From Actinomycetota bacterium (GTDB taxonomy: Bacteria; Actinomycetota; Acidimicrobiia; Acidimicrobiales; Acidimicrobiaceae): a stretch of DNA of 61,190 nucleotides. The position numbers and the translations under genes are program-made. Positions 53,500 through 61,190 of the stretch are shown piece after piece (position 1 is the first letter of the stretch; each line of letters opens with the position of its first letter). Location of the stretch: NCBI GenBank assembly GCA_027366165.1, contig DAHXKX010000061.1, positions 1 through 61,190 on the forward strand, written 5' to 3'. The notes under the pieces were generated by a model. That model made no database searches. It was given only the letters and a program-made list of their open reading frames with translations, and was not told where the DNA came from.

Positions 53500-53573
53500 T
53501 GGGCCGTACAGGACTTGAACCTGTGACCCCTTGCGTGTCATGCAAGTGCGCTACCAGACTGCGCCAACGGCCC
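53500..53573 (-). tRNA. tRNA-Val (anticodon GAC)
   Basis: Minus-strand cloverleaf of 74 bases: acceptor GGGCCGT/ACGGCCC, D-arm with GCGC pairs, anticodon stem CTTGC/GCAAG with loop ATGACAC (anticodon GAC), T-arm ACAGG-TTCAAGT-CCTGT. CCA is not encoded. A tRNA-Cys gene lies about 110 bases upstream on the same strand. Confidence 0.96.
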
Positions 53574-53681
53574 ATCGGACAATCATGTTAGCCCGGCAAT
53601 GAGACCAATGAGGTCAATTGCCGGTCCTATTTGGGAAAACTCTCACAGCCAGAGAAACTTCCACGTTACGGAATTGAGTTG

Positions 53682-53753
53682 AGGCGGCGAGCGGAATCGA
53701 ACCGCTGTACAGGGCTTTGCAGGCCCTTGCCTATGCCACTCGGCCACGCCGCC
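53682..53753 (-). tRNA. tRNA-Cys (anticodon GCA)
   Basis: Minus-strand cloverleaf of 72 bases: acceptor GGCGGCG/CGCCGCC with discriminator U, D-arm with GCCGAGTGGCATAGGC, anticodon stem AGGGC/GCCCT with loop CTGCAAA (anticodon GCA), T-arm AGCGG-TTCGATT-CCGCT. Discriminator U is the identity base expected for Cys. Probably co-transcribed with the tRNA-Val(GAC) gene. Confidence 0.96.
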
Positions 53754-53884
53754 CAGTCGATTACACCATAATTGAATTCGCGACAAAGTTAGGCCTCTGA
53801 ACACCAACTGCAAGTGAATTCCCGCTATTTTGTAGGGGTTCCACCTTGTTAAAGCAGTCAAAGTCAGGTGTCAAGGATCAATTG

Positions 53885-54442
53885 ATGGCAATCTTAAGAA
53901 CCAGAAAGAGCAGATGGATTGCCGGCACGATCGCGTTGCTGGTAATGACTATCGGGACCCTGTCTGGACTGCCAACGGGTGGCAAGAAGCAAAACCTGCC
54001 CATCAACATGGCCAGTATGAGTGCGGCCGAAGATTTCTCACCCGTCACACCCGAGGGCTTGGTTCCAAGCGACGTGCTAGCTGCTTTGCTGATACCTCAA
54101 CACTCGACCCGAACCGGTTTTCACAACTATGATCAGGGAAATGGACCTTACGACCGTGGAATCAGCATCATGGTACGATCCAACGCCAACGCCACGCGGA
54201 GCTTTTTCACCGCCGCCCTGAATGACAGGGCCTGGAAGATCTTGAGCTCGCAAGCAGTCAACAACGGCACCGAGATCCTTGCACTTCACTCGGGAAGCGA
54301 CGGCTACTTCTGGGAGATTGGAGTCACAATTGCGTCCAAAGCTTCCAACTCGACGCCTTCGGGATCCTCTATCGCCGCGGCACCGAACCGATCTGACCGG
54401 ACTCCAGTGGAGTTGAGGCTACTGCAGTATCAATCCGCTTAA
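53885..54442 (+). CDS. Exported or membrane-anchored protein of unknown function
   Basis: No family recognised. The 185-residue product has a basic start and one hydrophobic segment ('WIAGTIALLVMTIGTLSGL', about 11-29), likely an uncleaved anchor or signal peptide. An outer domain of about 150 residues with 'RSFFTAALNDRAWKILSSQ' follows, which recalls small exported domains that bind lipids or surfaces. ATG 53885 has AAGGA upstream at good spacing; a TTG at 53846 would lengthen the cytoplasmic start. Its stop overlaps the end of the convergent oxidase-like gene by four bases. Confidence 0.65.
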   Translation: MAILRTRKSRWIAGTIALLVMTIGTLSGLPTGGKKQNLPINMASMSAAEDFSPVTPEGLVPSDVLAALLIPQHSTRTGFHNYDQGNGPYDRGISIMVRSNANATRSFFTAALNDRAWKILSSQAVNNGTEILALHSGSDGYFWEIGVTIASKASNSTPSGSSIAAAPNRSDRTPVELRLLQYQSA

Positions 54443-54999
54443 ATTATCTTTTTCGGATCAAGACCCGCCAATCCGTCGATACTCAAGAGGTTGTTATTCT
54501 TGCGGTACTCCAGCAACCCGCTTTCCCCCTTGCTCTCAAGCCATTTACCGATTGTGGAGCGATGGGAGACAAAGTCCATCACAGGAACTCCGTAGCCGCA
54601 ACTCGTTGAGACTCTCTCAATATCCACCGTCACAACGGCCCTGGTTCCAAGACCATCGCCAACCATAGAAACCCTCGATTCGAATTCCTCATCCCCTGGT
54701 TCATGCACTAAGCCTTTTCCATGGAGCCGAAGAATAAGAGGCTTGGAACCGAATGAACAGAACATCACAACGATCCGGCCGTTCTCCTTAAGGTGAGCTA
54801 TGGTTTCAACGCCAGATCCAACCAGATCAAACCAGCCGACACGTCGTGACGACTCCGCGAAGAAACTCCAATCCATCGGGCGGGGAGTACAATTCACGTG
54901 GCCTTCTGTTCCAATTGGCGCCGTTGCAATGAAATATACAGGTGAATTCTTGATGAAATCGACCTGGTGCCCGGTCAGTTCCGGCTTCTCGACGCCCAT
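54439..54999 (-). CDS. Pyridoxamine 5'-phosphate oxidase-like flavin protein
   Basis: The 186-residue protein belongs to the PNPOx-like split-barrel family. 'YFIATAPIGTEGHVNCTPR' forms the first strands, 'VGWFDLVGSGVETIAHLKEN' and 'RIVVMFCSF' the FMN-binding core. Relatives in actinobacteria bind FMN, F420 or heme and reduce diverse compounds, so true PdxH activity is unlikely. It stands alone on the minus strand and converges with the preceding exported-protein gene. Confidence 0.85.
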   Translation of the reverse strand: MGVEKPELTGHQVDFIKNSPVYFIATAPIGTEGHVNCTPRPMDWSFFAESSRRVGWFDLVGSGVETIAHLKENGRIVVMFCSFGSKPLILRLHGKGLVHEPGDEEFESRVSMVGDGLGTRAVVTVDIERVSTSCGYGVPVMDFVSHRSTIGKWLESKGESGLLEYRKNNNLLSIDGLAGLDPKKII

Positions 55000-55100
55000 T
55001 GCACTCCACTCCTCCGACTGACTTCCAATGGTGGTGAATCATTAACATGATGCGACAACTACTACAGCACTAACGCTGGGAGCCTCATTAGGATTGAACC

Positions 55101-56156
55101 GTGGATCCAATCCAGTTCAAGCTTACGAGCTACAGTCACGGCGCAGGCTGAGCCTGCAAGCTCTCCCCGAGCTACCTGACTCAGGTTCTGAGCCAATTGC
55201 CAATTCCCAGCCATCCTAATCTGTTGGTAGGCACCGACAGTGGGGACGACGCTGCCATTTGGCAGATCTCACCGGAAAGGGCCTTAGTAGTCACGGTGGA
55301 CTTCATAACCCCGATAGTAGATGACCCGTACCTTTGGGGACAGATCGCTGCCACCAATGCGGTCAGTGACGTGTACGCAATGGGTGGTGAACCCATCTTC
55401 GCACTCAATCTGGTTAACTGGAATAGCGCTGAACTGCCAGCCTCACTTTTAGTGGAGGTTCTGAAAGGTGCTTCAGATAAGGCTGCAGAAGGTGGATGGC
55501 TTGTCGTAGGCGGCCACTCCGTCGAAGATCCTGAGCCGAAATTCGGTATGTGCGTCATCGGCGAAATCAATCCCGAAGGACTCCTACGGAACACTGGATT
55601 GCGGCCGGACGACGTTTTGATCCTAACCAAGCCACTGGGAGTCGGGATAATGACCACCGCCATCAAGGCAGGAGTCCTAGATCAACGATCACAGGAACGT
55701 GTAATCGCTTACATGCTCCAGCTCAACAAAGGGGCACGAGATGCGGCCGTCAAGCACTGCGCCACAGGAGCCACCGATGTAACCGGGTTCGGACTGCTCG
55801 GCCACCTCAAGAAAATGATCTCCGGCCAGGGGTTAGACGCCCATCTTCAATTGGACATGATCCCACTGATCGACGGTGCCTATCAACTTGCACAAAACAA
55901 CGTTATTCCCAGCGGCTCCAAACGAAACCTCGAGTGGACAATGCCTGATGTAAAGGTAATTGGCCAAAGCGATACTGACCTGATAATACTCGCCGACGCA
56001 CAGACTTCGGGTGGACTACTTTTTGGTGTTACACCCAACAAGGTCCAAGATGTTCTCAAGGAGCTGGCGGAAAAGGGCTCGACCGCAGCCGCAATTGGAC
56101 GGGTGGCTCAAGGAAAAGGCGAACAAATTTATTTGTCTGGACATCTAAATAGCTGA
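55101..56156 (+). CDS. selD: Selenide, water dikinase (selenophosphate synthetase), itself a selenoprotein
   Basis: SelD makes selenophosphate from selenide and ATP, the selenium donor for Sec-tRNA. Translation from GTG 55101 through an in-frame TGA (55149-55151) reads 'SHGAG-U-ACKLSP', placing selenocysteine at residue 17 and Lys at 20, exactly where E. coli SelD has Cys17 and Lys20. The chain then runs uninterrupted for 334 more codons with 'GDDAAIW', 'AATNAVSDVYAMGG', 'VGGHS' and 'GATDVTGFGLLGH'. AGGA precedes the GTG by eight bases. A start at TTG 55197, after the TGA, would remove the catalytic loop. Confidence 0.92.
55143..55190 (+). promoter_or_regulatory. Candidate bacterial SECIS element of selD
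   Basis: The UGA at 55149-55151 sits in the loop of a perfect 6-bp stem (GCAGGC before, GCCTGC after). A second stem-loop, AGCTC (55159-55163) with GAGCT (55169-55173), follows, its loop lying 13-17 bases past the UGA. CCTGA/TCAGG (55175-55185) forms a third. Bacterial SECIS hairpins lie just after the UGA inside the reading frame, as here. Which fold binds SelB cannot be told by eye. Confidence 0.55.
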
Positions 56157-56225
56157 TGGGCCAATAGGCTATGTAGTTGTACAAGCAACTACTCCAACTT
56201 GGTTTAACGATTCAAAAGGTAAACA

Positions 56226-56816
56226 ATGTCCGATTTGAAGATCCTGGCGCTGTCAGGGAGCAACAGACGCGGCTCGTTCAACACTGCGTTACTGAATAAT
56301 GCCAAAACACTTGTCTCTCCAGGAACAAGGATAGACATCTACCAGGGACTGAACGATCTGCCATTTTATTCCGAGGAGCTTGATGGAGATAACCTGCATC
56401 CAGAAGCCAGAAGGCTCCGAGAAGCGGTAGCCTCCGCCGAGGGGGTGCTGTTGGCGGTACCGGAATATAACTTTTCCCTAACCGCCGTGTTGAAGAACTC
56501 GCTAGATTGGCTATCGCGGCCATCCGGAAACCACGTTCTCGTGGCCAAGCCAACCGCAATCGTAGGAGCCTCTTCAAGCCTCCTTGGCACAATCAGGGCT
56601 CAGCTTCACACCAGGGAAATCCTTCACGCGCTCCAAGCGGATGTCGTCGCAAGACCCGAAGTGCTCGTTGCGCAGGCCGGCCACAAATTCAACGATGCCG
56701 GACAGCTCACAGATGAATCCACCAAGATCTTTCTCACCCAGCTGCTGGATGGCTTGGTCAAAAAGATCTTAACCCGTCGAAAGATTCTGGACAGCCTTGA
56801 GAAGGACATATCCTAA
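56226..56816 (+). CDS. NADPH-dependent FMN reductase
   Basis: The 196-residue flavodoxin-like protein shows 'LALSGSNRRGSFNTALLNNA' (phosphate-binding loop for FMN) and 'VPEYNFSLTAVLKNSLDWLSRP', the diagnostic segment of the ArsH/ChrR/NQO-like FMN reductase family. It would reduce quinones, flavins or metals with NADPH. ATG start, 69 bases after selD on the same strand; whether it has a link to selenium reduction is unknown. Confidence 0.9.
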   Translation: MSDLKILALSGSNRRGSFNTALLNNAKTLVSPGTRIDIYQGLNDLPFYSEELDGDNLHPEARRLREAVASAEGVLLAVPEYNFSLTAVLKNSLDWLSRPSGNHVLVAKPTAIVGASSSLLGTIRAQLHTREILHALQADVVARPEVLVAQAGHKFNDAGQLTDESTKIFLTQLLDGLVKKILTRRKILDSLEKDIS

Positions 56817-56920
56817 CCCAATTCCACTGGCGCCAGCGAACGTGATACCTGATTAGACGCAAGTTACTTGTGTCAGGGCCATAAGTCAACACCCTGATCT
56901 GATCCATATTCGAAATTCTG

Positions 56921-58795
56921 TCAGAGACTGGGCGAAATGCCGACTATGGGACTGTTCAAGGGATGGCCACCCATGGAGCCGTAGAACGTAGCGTCACCGA
57001 AGGAGAAAATTCCCCCGTCCGATGCCACCTCCCAGTAGCCTACATTGCTGGCGTGAGGAACAACCGCGCTGGCAACTGGCGAAAGCTCGATCAGCGGGAC
57101 TACCCAGGAGTTGCTTGAGGATGAAGTATCGGCATACTGGCCGGTTGCAAAGAAAACCGGACTGAGATTTTGTTCAGAAGTTGAATTCGATAGGTCGAAC
57201 CCAACCGGACCAAAATAGTCCCCCCAGCGCAAAGACGTTCCTGTCGTCGAATAGGAGTATGGCGCAGAACCCACGTCAACCGGAGTCAGGATCTCGCTGT
57301 ATCCTGCGGGGCTGGGTGTGATCTTGTAACTGTAAATAGATGGGGCCAGCGTTGCTGACGAGACTGTCACAGTGCCGACAAAAGAGTTAAAAATCCCGTC
57401 AACGGAGGTGACACTTGGATAACCTGTCGAATATCCAGACATTTCAATTGGCATCACAATTGCACCGTTTGGGGTCACCTTCGCTACATAGCCACAGGCG
57501 AAATTGATCCCTCCCTGAATGCAGTCCGTATTGCCGGAAAAGACCGGGTACTGCCCGCTCCCGTAAGTGCCCTCTGCCACTTGGAATCTGTTGTCATCGC
57601 CATCCAAAGGCACACCTCCCCCGTTTTGTAGACTCGTGGGCGACGAGATGGTAATTGTCGGGCCGGTTGGATTGGCTCCATCCAAGGTCTGATAAAAAGG
57701 AACCGAGTTGGGAAACTGCGAAATAAGGTTAAATGTGGGGCCAGAGCCAGTCACCTCCCAATAAAAGGCGCTACTTGTGTCGTTAGCCCAAACATAGAGC
57801 GCGTTTCCGATGTGCGTCGACAGCCCTGCCGACGCTGCCCAAGGCTGGGAAACAACCCCATACCAGTCAACCGTCGACACTGGAATGGGCGGATCAACGT
57901 TTCCTCCGGCCTGCAACACAAAAAGAGCGACTGAAGGTGAGCTGGAACCACTTACGAGTTGAGCCTTTGGCAGGACTGCCAACGTGGACTGCGCAACATA
58001 CTGGGTAACTTGACCAGCCTCGAAGTAGAAGTCTGACCATCCAATTGCGACCTTGTCCCCAGTGACTCCGATCTTCGGCTGGTCGTGAAGAAGCTGCGTT
58101 GAGTAATCAACCTGGTAAGTATTGACTAGTGGCGAAACCGAATCAGTCAGAACAGCCAGAGAAACGCTAGCAAACACGGCTCCGTTACAACTGGCAACGC
58201 TTATGGAACAATAGTCGAGAACGCTCAAAAAGTACCGTCCGGTTGTCGGATCAAACACTACGGAGGGATCGGTAAACGCAGCTGGTTCACCAAGATTGAA
58301 CAACTGGCTCATCGTCTCACTCATTGACCTCGAGGGGTTCGACCGAGAGCTGATCACTACAGTTTCATTAGTGGCAATAAGGGTTGTGGCATTTCCCAGC
58401 GCCAATATTGGATCGGGTGGACTTATCGATCCGACCGGACCCATCAATTGCAGAGCATTTGAAACTTTGGTCGAGTTTGACAGGACATTGAATCCGGTGC
58501 CGACCATCCCGAGAGACCCTGATGCCGTCGTCAACGGGATTTGAGGAGTTGCCGACACGTCAGCTTGAGTGTTCCGCATATTCTCCGACGGAGATACCGC
58601 GACTGAGCCACCAATAAAGCCGTGACGAACAACCGTCGCCGAAGGAAGGCTCATTGTCGGGCCAGAAGTACTCGCATACGCCGCGAAGCCCGGCACAAGC
58701 ACGACCCCAAAAAGTGTGAGGCCTCCCAAGAATCCTCGCGCCAGATTCCACCGCTTAAACCCCTGCCCGCCAACTCTCCGCCTCACATAGTTCAA
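56921..58795 (-). CDS. Large secreted protein with one C-terminal '[10 protein letters not shown]' repeat
   Basis: The 624-residue protein has a signal peptide (about 1-42, '[20 protein letters not shown]'), then a long Ser/Thr/Val-rich body, probably a beta-propeller or beta-sandwich ('[20 protein letters not shown]' is propeller-like). It ends in a single unit '[20 protein letters not shown]', which in Acidimicrobiia and related actinobacteria occurs in tandem at the end of many secreted hydrolases. The stop follows that single unit directly. No catalytic motif is recognised. It may bind or process surface polymers. Confidence 0.75.
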   Translation of the reverse strand: MNYVRRRVGGQGFKRWNLARGFLGGLTLFGVVLVPGFAAYASTSGPTMSLPSATVVRHGFIGGSVAVSPSENMRNTQADVSATPQIPLTTASGSLGMVGTGFNVLSNSTKVSNALQLMGPVGSISPPDPILALGNATTLIATNETVVISSRSNPSRSMSETMSQLFNLGEPAAFTDPSVVFDPTTGRYFLSVLDYCSISVASCNGAVFASVSLAVLTDSVSPLVNTYQVDYSTQLLHDQPKIGVTGDKVAIGWSDFYFEAGQVTQYVAQSTLAVLPKAQLVSGSSSPSVALFVLQAGGNVDPPIPVSTVDWYGVVSQPWAASAGLSTHIGNALYVWANDTSSAFYWEVTGSGPTFNLISQFPNSVPFYQTLDGANPTGPTITISSPTSLQNGGGVPLDGDDNRFQVAEGTYGSGQYPVFSGNTDCIQGGINFACGYVAKVTPNGAIVMPIEMSGYSTGYPSVTSVDGIFNSFVGTVTVSSATLAPSIYSYKITPSPAGYSEILTPVDVGSAPYSYSTTGTSLRWGDYFGPVGFDLSNSTSEQNLSPVFFATGQYADTSSSSNSWVVPLIELSPVASAVVPHASNVGYWEVASDGGIFSFGDATFYGSMGGHPLNSPIVGISPSL

Positions 58796-59035
58796 CTAAG
58801 ACTCCTCAAGGTAACACTGGATGACACAATCAACTTCACAAGGATAGATCAAAGGACAGCCACTCTTGTACGCAAGCTTCCGCGACCACGACACAACCCC
58901 CACTGACCTCCTCAAATCGCGGCCACGCATGAAACGCCAACCCGACTGAGTGCACGACTCCTGTCCAAAAAATAGTGATTTGGAGATCTGGCCAATCGGA
59001 CTCTAGAAGCGGATATGCGAATACCTGTCCTGGTT

Positions 59036-59536
59036 CTAAAGGTATCGCTTTCGTTTGAACAAAGCATGGGGTCCGTCAATTCGGTCAATGAAGAGTTTCC
59101 CAAACAAATGATCGATCTCATGAAGTAGTCCACGTGCCTCAAATGCGTCGCTCTCAATAATTATCTCGTTTCCGCTGATATCGATTCCCGCCACAACTAC
59201 GTGCGAGGCTCTGCGCACATCCCCTGTCAAATCGGGAACACTCATGCATCCCTCCCGGATTACCTCCGGATGAGAGGCGGAGACTACTTCAGGATTGAAC
59301 ATGGCTATCAGGCCATGACAAATGTTCGTCTTCTTATGGCCTGAAACATCCAGCACAAAGAGGGATTCCGATACTCCGACCTGTGGAGCGGCGATCCCGA
59401 CTGACCCGGGAGTTCCGTACATAGTTTCGATGAGATCTTCGACAAGCTTCAAATGCCGGGGTGTGATCTCATCCACTTTCTTTGCTGCCAGAGATAGGAC
59501 CCTGTCTCCGATCTCCACCACTTTCAACATTGCCAT
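59036..59536 (-). CDS. def: Peptide deformylase
   Basis: Def removes the formyl group from nascent proteins, using Fe2+ or Zn2+. All three motifs are present: 'GSVGIAAPQVG' (motif 1), 'EGCMSVP' (motif 2, metal Cys) and 'LLHEIDHLFG' (motif 3, two metal His and catalytic Glu). ATG 59536 gives the usual N-terminus of 166 residues total; a longer frame to 59602 would overlap the upstream ACT gene. The two genes lie 29 bases apart on the minus strand and are probably co-transcribed. Confidence 0.94.
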   Translation of the reverse strand: MAMLKVVEIGDRVLSLAAKKVDEITPRHLKLVEDLIETMYGTPGSVGIAAPQVGVSESLFVLDVSGHKKTNICHGLIAMFNPEVVSASHPEVIREGCMSVPDLTGDVRRASHVVVAGIDISGNEIIIESDAFEARGLLHEIDHLFGKLFIDRIDGPHALFKRKRYL

Positions 59537-59565
59537 TTCTAGATCTGTCTCAAATCTCGTGCCAC

Positions 59566-60102
59566 CTACAGCTCTTCCGAATCTGATGGCCTTATTGAAC
59601 AAGTGACACCAAGCTCGGCTGCCCTCACGACCAACGCGGCCTGCAACCTGTCAAGATGGCTCAGGTCTTTGAGAGCCACTTCCAATACCATGGTATAAAC
59701 CCAGGAGGACCCGGTCTCTATTGCCCGCGTTGCAAGATCAAATATGTTTGCGTGGTGCACTGCCAACACATCACAGATGCCTGCCACTATTCCAGGTCGA
59801 TCCGTACCATAGACCGACACAACGTAACGCTCCCCATCGAGGTCGTTCGCAACTTCGACGTCTATCTTCTTCACGTCTACCAACAAAGACAATTCCGAAC
59901 ATCGAGACTGCACAGCGGTGTAGATAGCCTTCTCATCGAGGCTAACCGAACCGTCAATGACAAGAATCATTGCAAAATGACCTGAGAGATTTGACATTCG
60001 GGAGTCGGCAAGATTGCAGTTCAGCTCCGCCAGAGCTGAGGTCACCCGGGCCACGATGCCGTAGCTGTCTGGGCCAATTGCTGTAAGCACAAAACGGGAC
60101 AT
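59566..60102 (-). CDS. Double-ACT-domain regulator, GcvR-like
   Basis: The 178-residue protein consists of two ACT domains. The first runs from 'FVLTAIGPDSYGIVARVTSA' to about residue 80, and the second starts at 'YVVSVYGTDRPGIVAGICDV'. The same layout is found in GcvR, which with GcvA controls glycine cleavage genes in E. coli, and in related amino-acid sensors. It probably binds glycine, serine or a similar ligand. No GcvA is seen. The link to the gcv genes in this window is suggestive only. Confidence 0.88.
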   Translation of the reverse strand: MSRFVLTAIGPDSYGIVARVTSALAELNCNLADSRMSNLSGHFAMILVIDGSVSLDEKAIYTAVQSRCSELSLLVDVKKIDVEVANDLDGERYVVSVYGTDRPGIVAGICDVLAVHHANIFDLATRAIETGSSWVYTMVLEVALKDLSHLDRLQAALVVRAAELGVTCSIRPSDSEEL

Positions 60103-60172
60103 ATATAGAAGTTAGTTCCTTAATCCCGTTGACTGATCGGATAACCACCACCACCGGACCTAATATGACCGA

Positions 60173-61033
60173 ATGGGCTTAGTGGCTAAATTGGTTGAAC
60201 TCGATGAGATCGCTCCAGAAATCGGATCCAAGGAGCTGCACTTGTTCGACGTCCGGTGGTACCTAGAAGGTAGGAGCGGCCACGAAGCCTTTATGCAAGG
60301 CCATATCAAAAGTGCGGCATTCCTCGACCTCAATACCTGCCTTTGCGACCCCGAAGTCGCAGCTGCAACTAAGGGCAGGCACCCACTTCCTACCCCCAAA
60401 CACTTCGAGTCCGTGCTCACGTCATTCGGTGCAACAAGAGATCACCGTCTCGTCTTTTACGACGACCAGGGGAGTTCAATTGCGGCCAGGGCATGGTGGA
60501 TGGCCAGCGCTATAGGTTTCGATGCGGCTCTTCTAAATGGAGGACTCAGCGCAGCTCCAGACGACATGACCGAGAGCGGTGAGAGCCGGCGGACTTCGCT
60601 CGCGAGGCTTCCGTATGCCTCTCAAAGCTCATCGTGGGATCCAAAGCTAATAATTTCTGAAGAGGAACTCAAGGTGCATCTGTCAAATGGCACCGTGATC
60701 CTTCTTGACGCAAGATCAAAAGAACGATATCAAGGCATTGATGAATCGATAGATCCAAAGGCGGGCCATATTCCCGGTGCAATAAGCGCATTCTGGAGGG
60801 AAAATGTTGACGAGAAAGACAAGTTTCTTCGGCCGGAGATGATCGCGGCGAACTATAGGCGCCTCGGAATAGAATCTTCTGCCGCAACGGAAGTGGTATC
60901 AAGTTGTGGATCAGGTATAACAGCCTGCCACAACATCTTCTCCCTTCTATATGCGCTAGAAATTCAGGCCCGGCTATTTCCTCCATCGTTTTCCGGCTGG
61001 TGCCAAAACACTCAAAACAAGATAGAGACCTGA
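60173..61033 (+). CDS. Thiosulfate / 3-mercaptopyruvate sulfurtransferase (tandem rhodanese)
   Basis: Two rhodanese domains in 286 residues. The first ('LFDVRWYLEGRSG', 'LVFYDDQGSSIAARAWW') is inactive, with Asp where an active one has Cys. The second has 'LLDARSKERYQG', 'GHIPGAISAFW' and the active-site loop 'SSCGSGITACH' with Cys245. It moves sulfane sulfur from thiosulfate or mercaptopyruvate to cyanide or a thiol acceptor. The CGSGITA loop favours the thiosulfate/mercaptopyruvate group; the exact donor is not clear from sequence. ATG start at 60173. Confidence 0.93.
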   Translation: MGLVAKLVELDEIAPEIGSKELHLFDVRWYLEGRSGHEAFMQGHIKSAAFLDLNTCLCDPEVAAATKGRHPLPTPKHFESVLTSFGATRDHRLVFYDDQGSSIAARAWWMASAIGFDAALLNGGLSAAPDDMTESGESRRTSLARLPYASQSSSWDPKLIISEEELKVHLSNGTVILLDARSKERYQGIDESIDPKAGHIPGAISAFWRENVDEKDKFLRPEMIAANYRRLGIESSAATEVVSSCGSGITACHNIFSLLYALEIQARLFPPSFSGWCQNTQNKIET

Positions 61034-61136
61034 ATCCAGTACCGTGCGTCAGTGAGCACCAGACTTCGCTAACACAGTTTCCCTATTCCAAATAGGTGAG
61101 TTCGTCACCCTAAGGAGTAACCTGGCGCACTTTTTA

Positions 61137-61190
61137 TCATGCCTCGAGTCGCTTTGCCCTGAACCAGCCGAGAATGTTCAGTATCATCAC
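61137..61190 (-). CDS. C-terminal end of a gene entering from the right edge (possible)
   Basis: On the minus strand a frame open at the window edge reads 'VMILNILGWFRAKRLEA' and stops at TGA (61137-61139). The hydrophobic then basic pattern fits the last residues of a membrane protein. Only 17 codons are visible, so the call is weak. Small hairpins at 61082-61096 and 61095-61109 lie between this stop and the rhodanese gene and could terminate both. Confidence 0.35.
   Translation of the reverse strand: MMILNILGWFRAKRLEA

Noticed and set aside
52756-53526. 256-codon plus-strand frame opposite the GH3 lipoprotein
   Set aside because: It is the antisense shadow of a clear GH3 gene on the minus strand and runs on into the tRNA-Val gene.

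Overview
The window looks like chromosomal DNA of an actinobacterium, most likely from the Acidimicrobiia or a nearby deep lineage (inference from gene content, not from a marker gene). Support comes from the block pgsA - gcvH - garA-like FHA - MerR - DUF151 - MerR, which matches the mycobacterial Rv1822-Rv1832 order as I remember it. Other support is a split two-gene glycine decarboxylase, MurT/GatD peptidoglycan amidation, many GTG/TTG starts, and a secreted protein ending in the '[15 protein letters not shown]' repeat common in Acidimicrobiia. Base composition looks roughly balanced, unlike high-GC actinomycetes.

Layout. 1-0.9 kb: the tail of a metallo-beta-lactamase-fold gene, then a decayed TnpB (IS200/IS605-type) element. 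0.9-9.5 kb: phospholipid synthase, then the glycine cleavage genes H, T, P1 and P2 interleaved with a GarA-like FHA protein, two MerR regulators and a DUF151 nuclease. 9.7-17.2 kb: a Ser/Thr kinase, an AhpD-like protein, then histidine kinase, response regulator, HEAT-repeat membrane protein and family-2 glycosyltransferase, probably a signal-controlled surface polysaccharide module. 17.4-29.5 kb: accessory metabolism and transport, with a PAP2 enzyme, an orphan amino-acid-type binding lipoprotein, an MFS exporter, a PatB-like lyase, a TetR regulator and a sugar-type ABC importer.

30.3-37 kb: a tight four-gene lipid operon (fatty-acyl reductase fused to a HAD phosphatase, zinc alcohol dehydrogenase, LarA/DUF2088 protein, PlsC acyltransferase). 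I consider this the best candidate for an undescribed pathway. 37-44 kb: a GntR regulator facing a mitochondrial-type aconitase, then gatD/murT and a LysR regulator. 44-61 kb: two gaps of about 0.8-1.1 kb holding decayed mobile DNA, two SDRs, PhoU, a dead and a live universal stress protein, tyrA/pheA, a GH3 lipoprotein and tRNA genes. It continues with a selenophosphate synthetase that is itself a selenoprotein (in-frame UGA), an FMN reductase, a large secreted protein, peptide deformylase, a double-ACT protein and a rhodanese.

Two themes link distant parts. Glycine/one-carbon flux has the cleavage system at one end, a GarA-like phospho-switch and a kinase next to it, and a GcvR-like ACT protein at the other end. 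Membrane lipid and envelope chemistry is represented by pgsA, PAP2, the FAR/LarA/PlsC operon, MurT/GatD and the glycosyltransferase. The UGA in selD implies that selA, selB and tRNA-Sec exist elsewhere in the genome.
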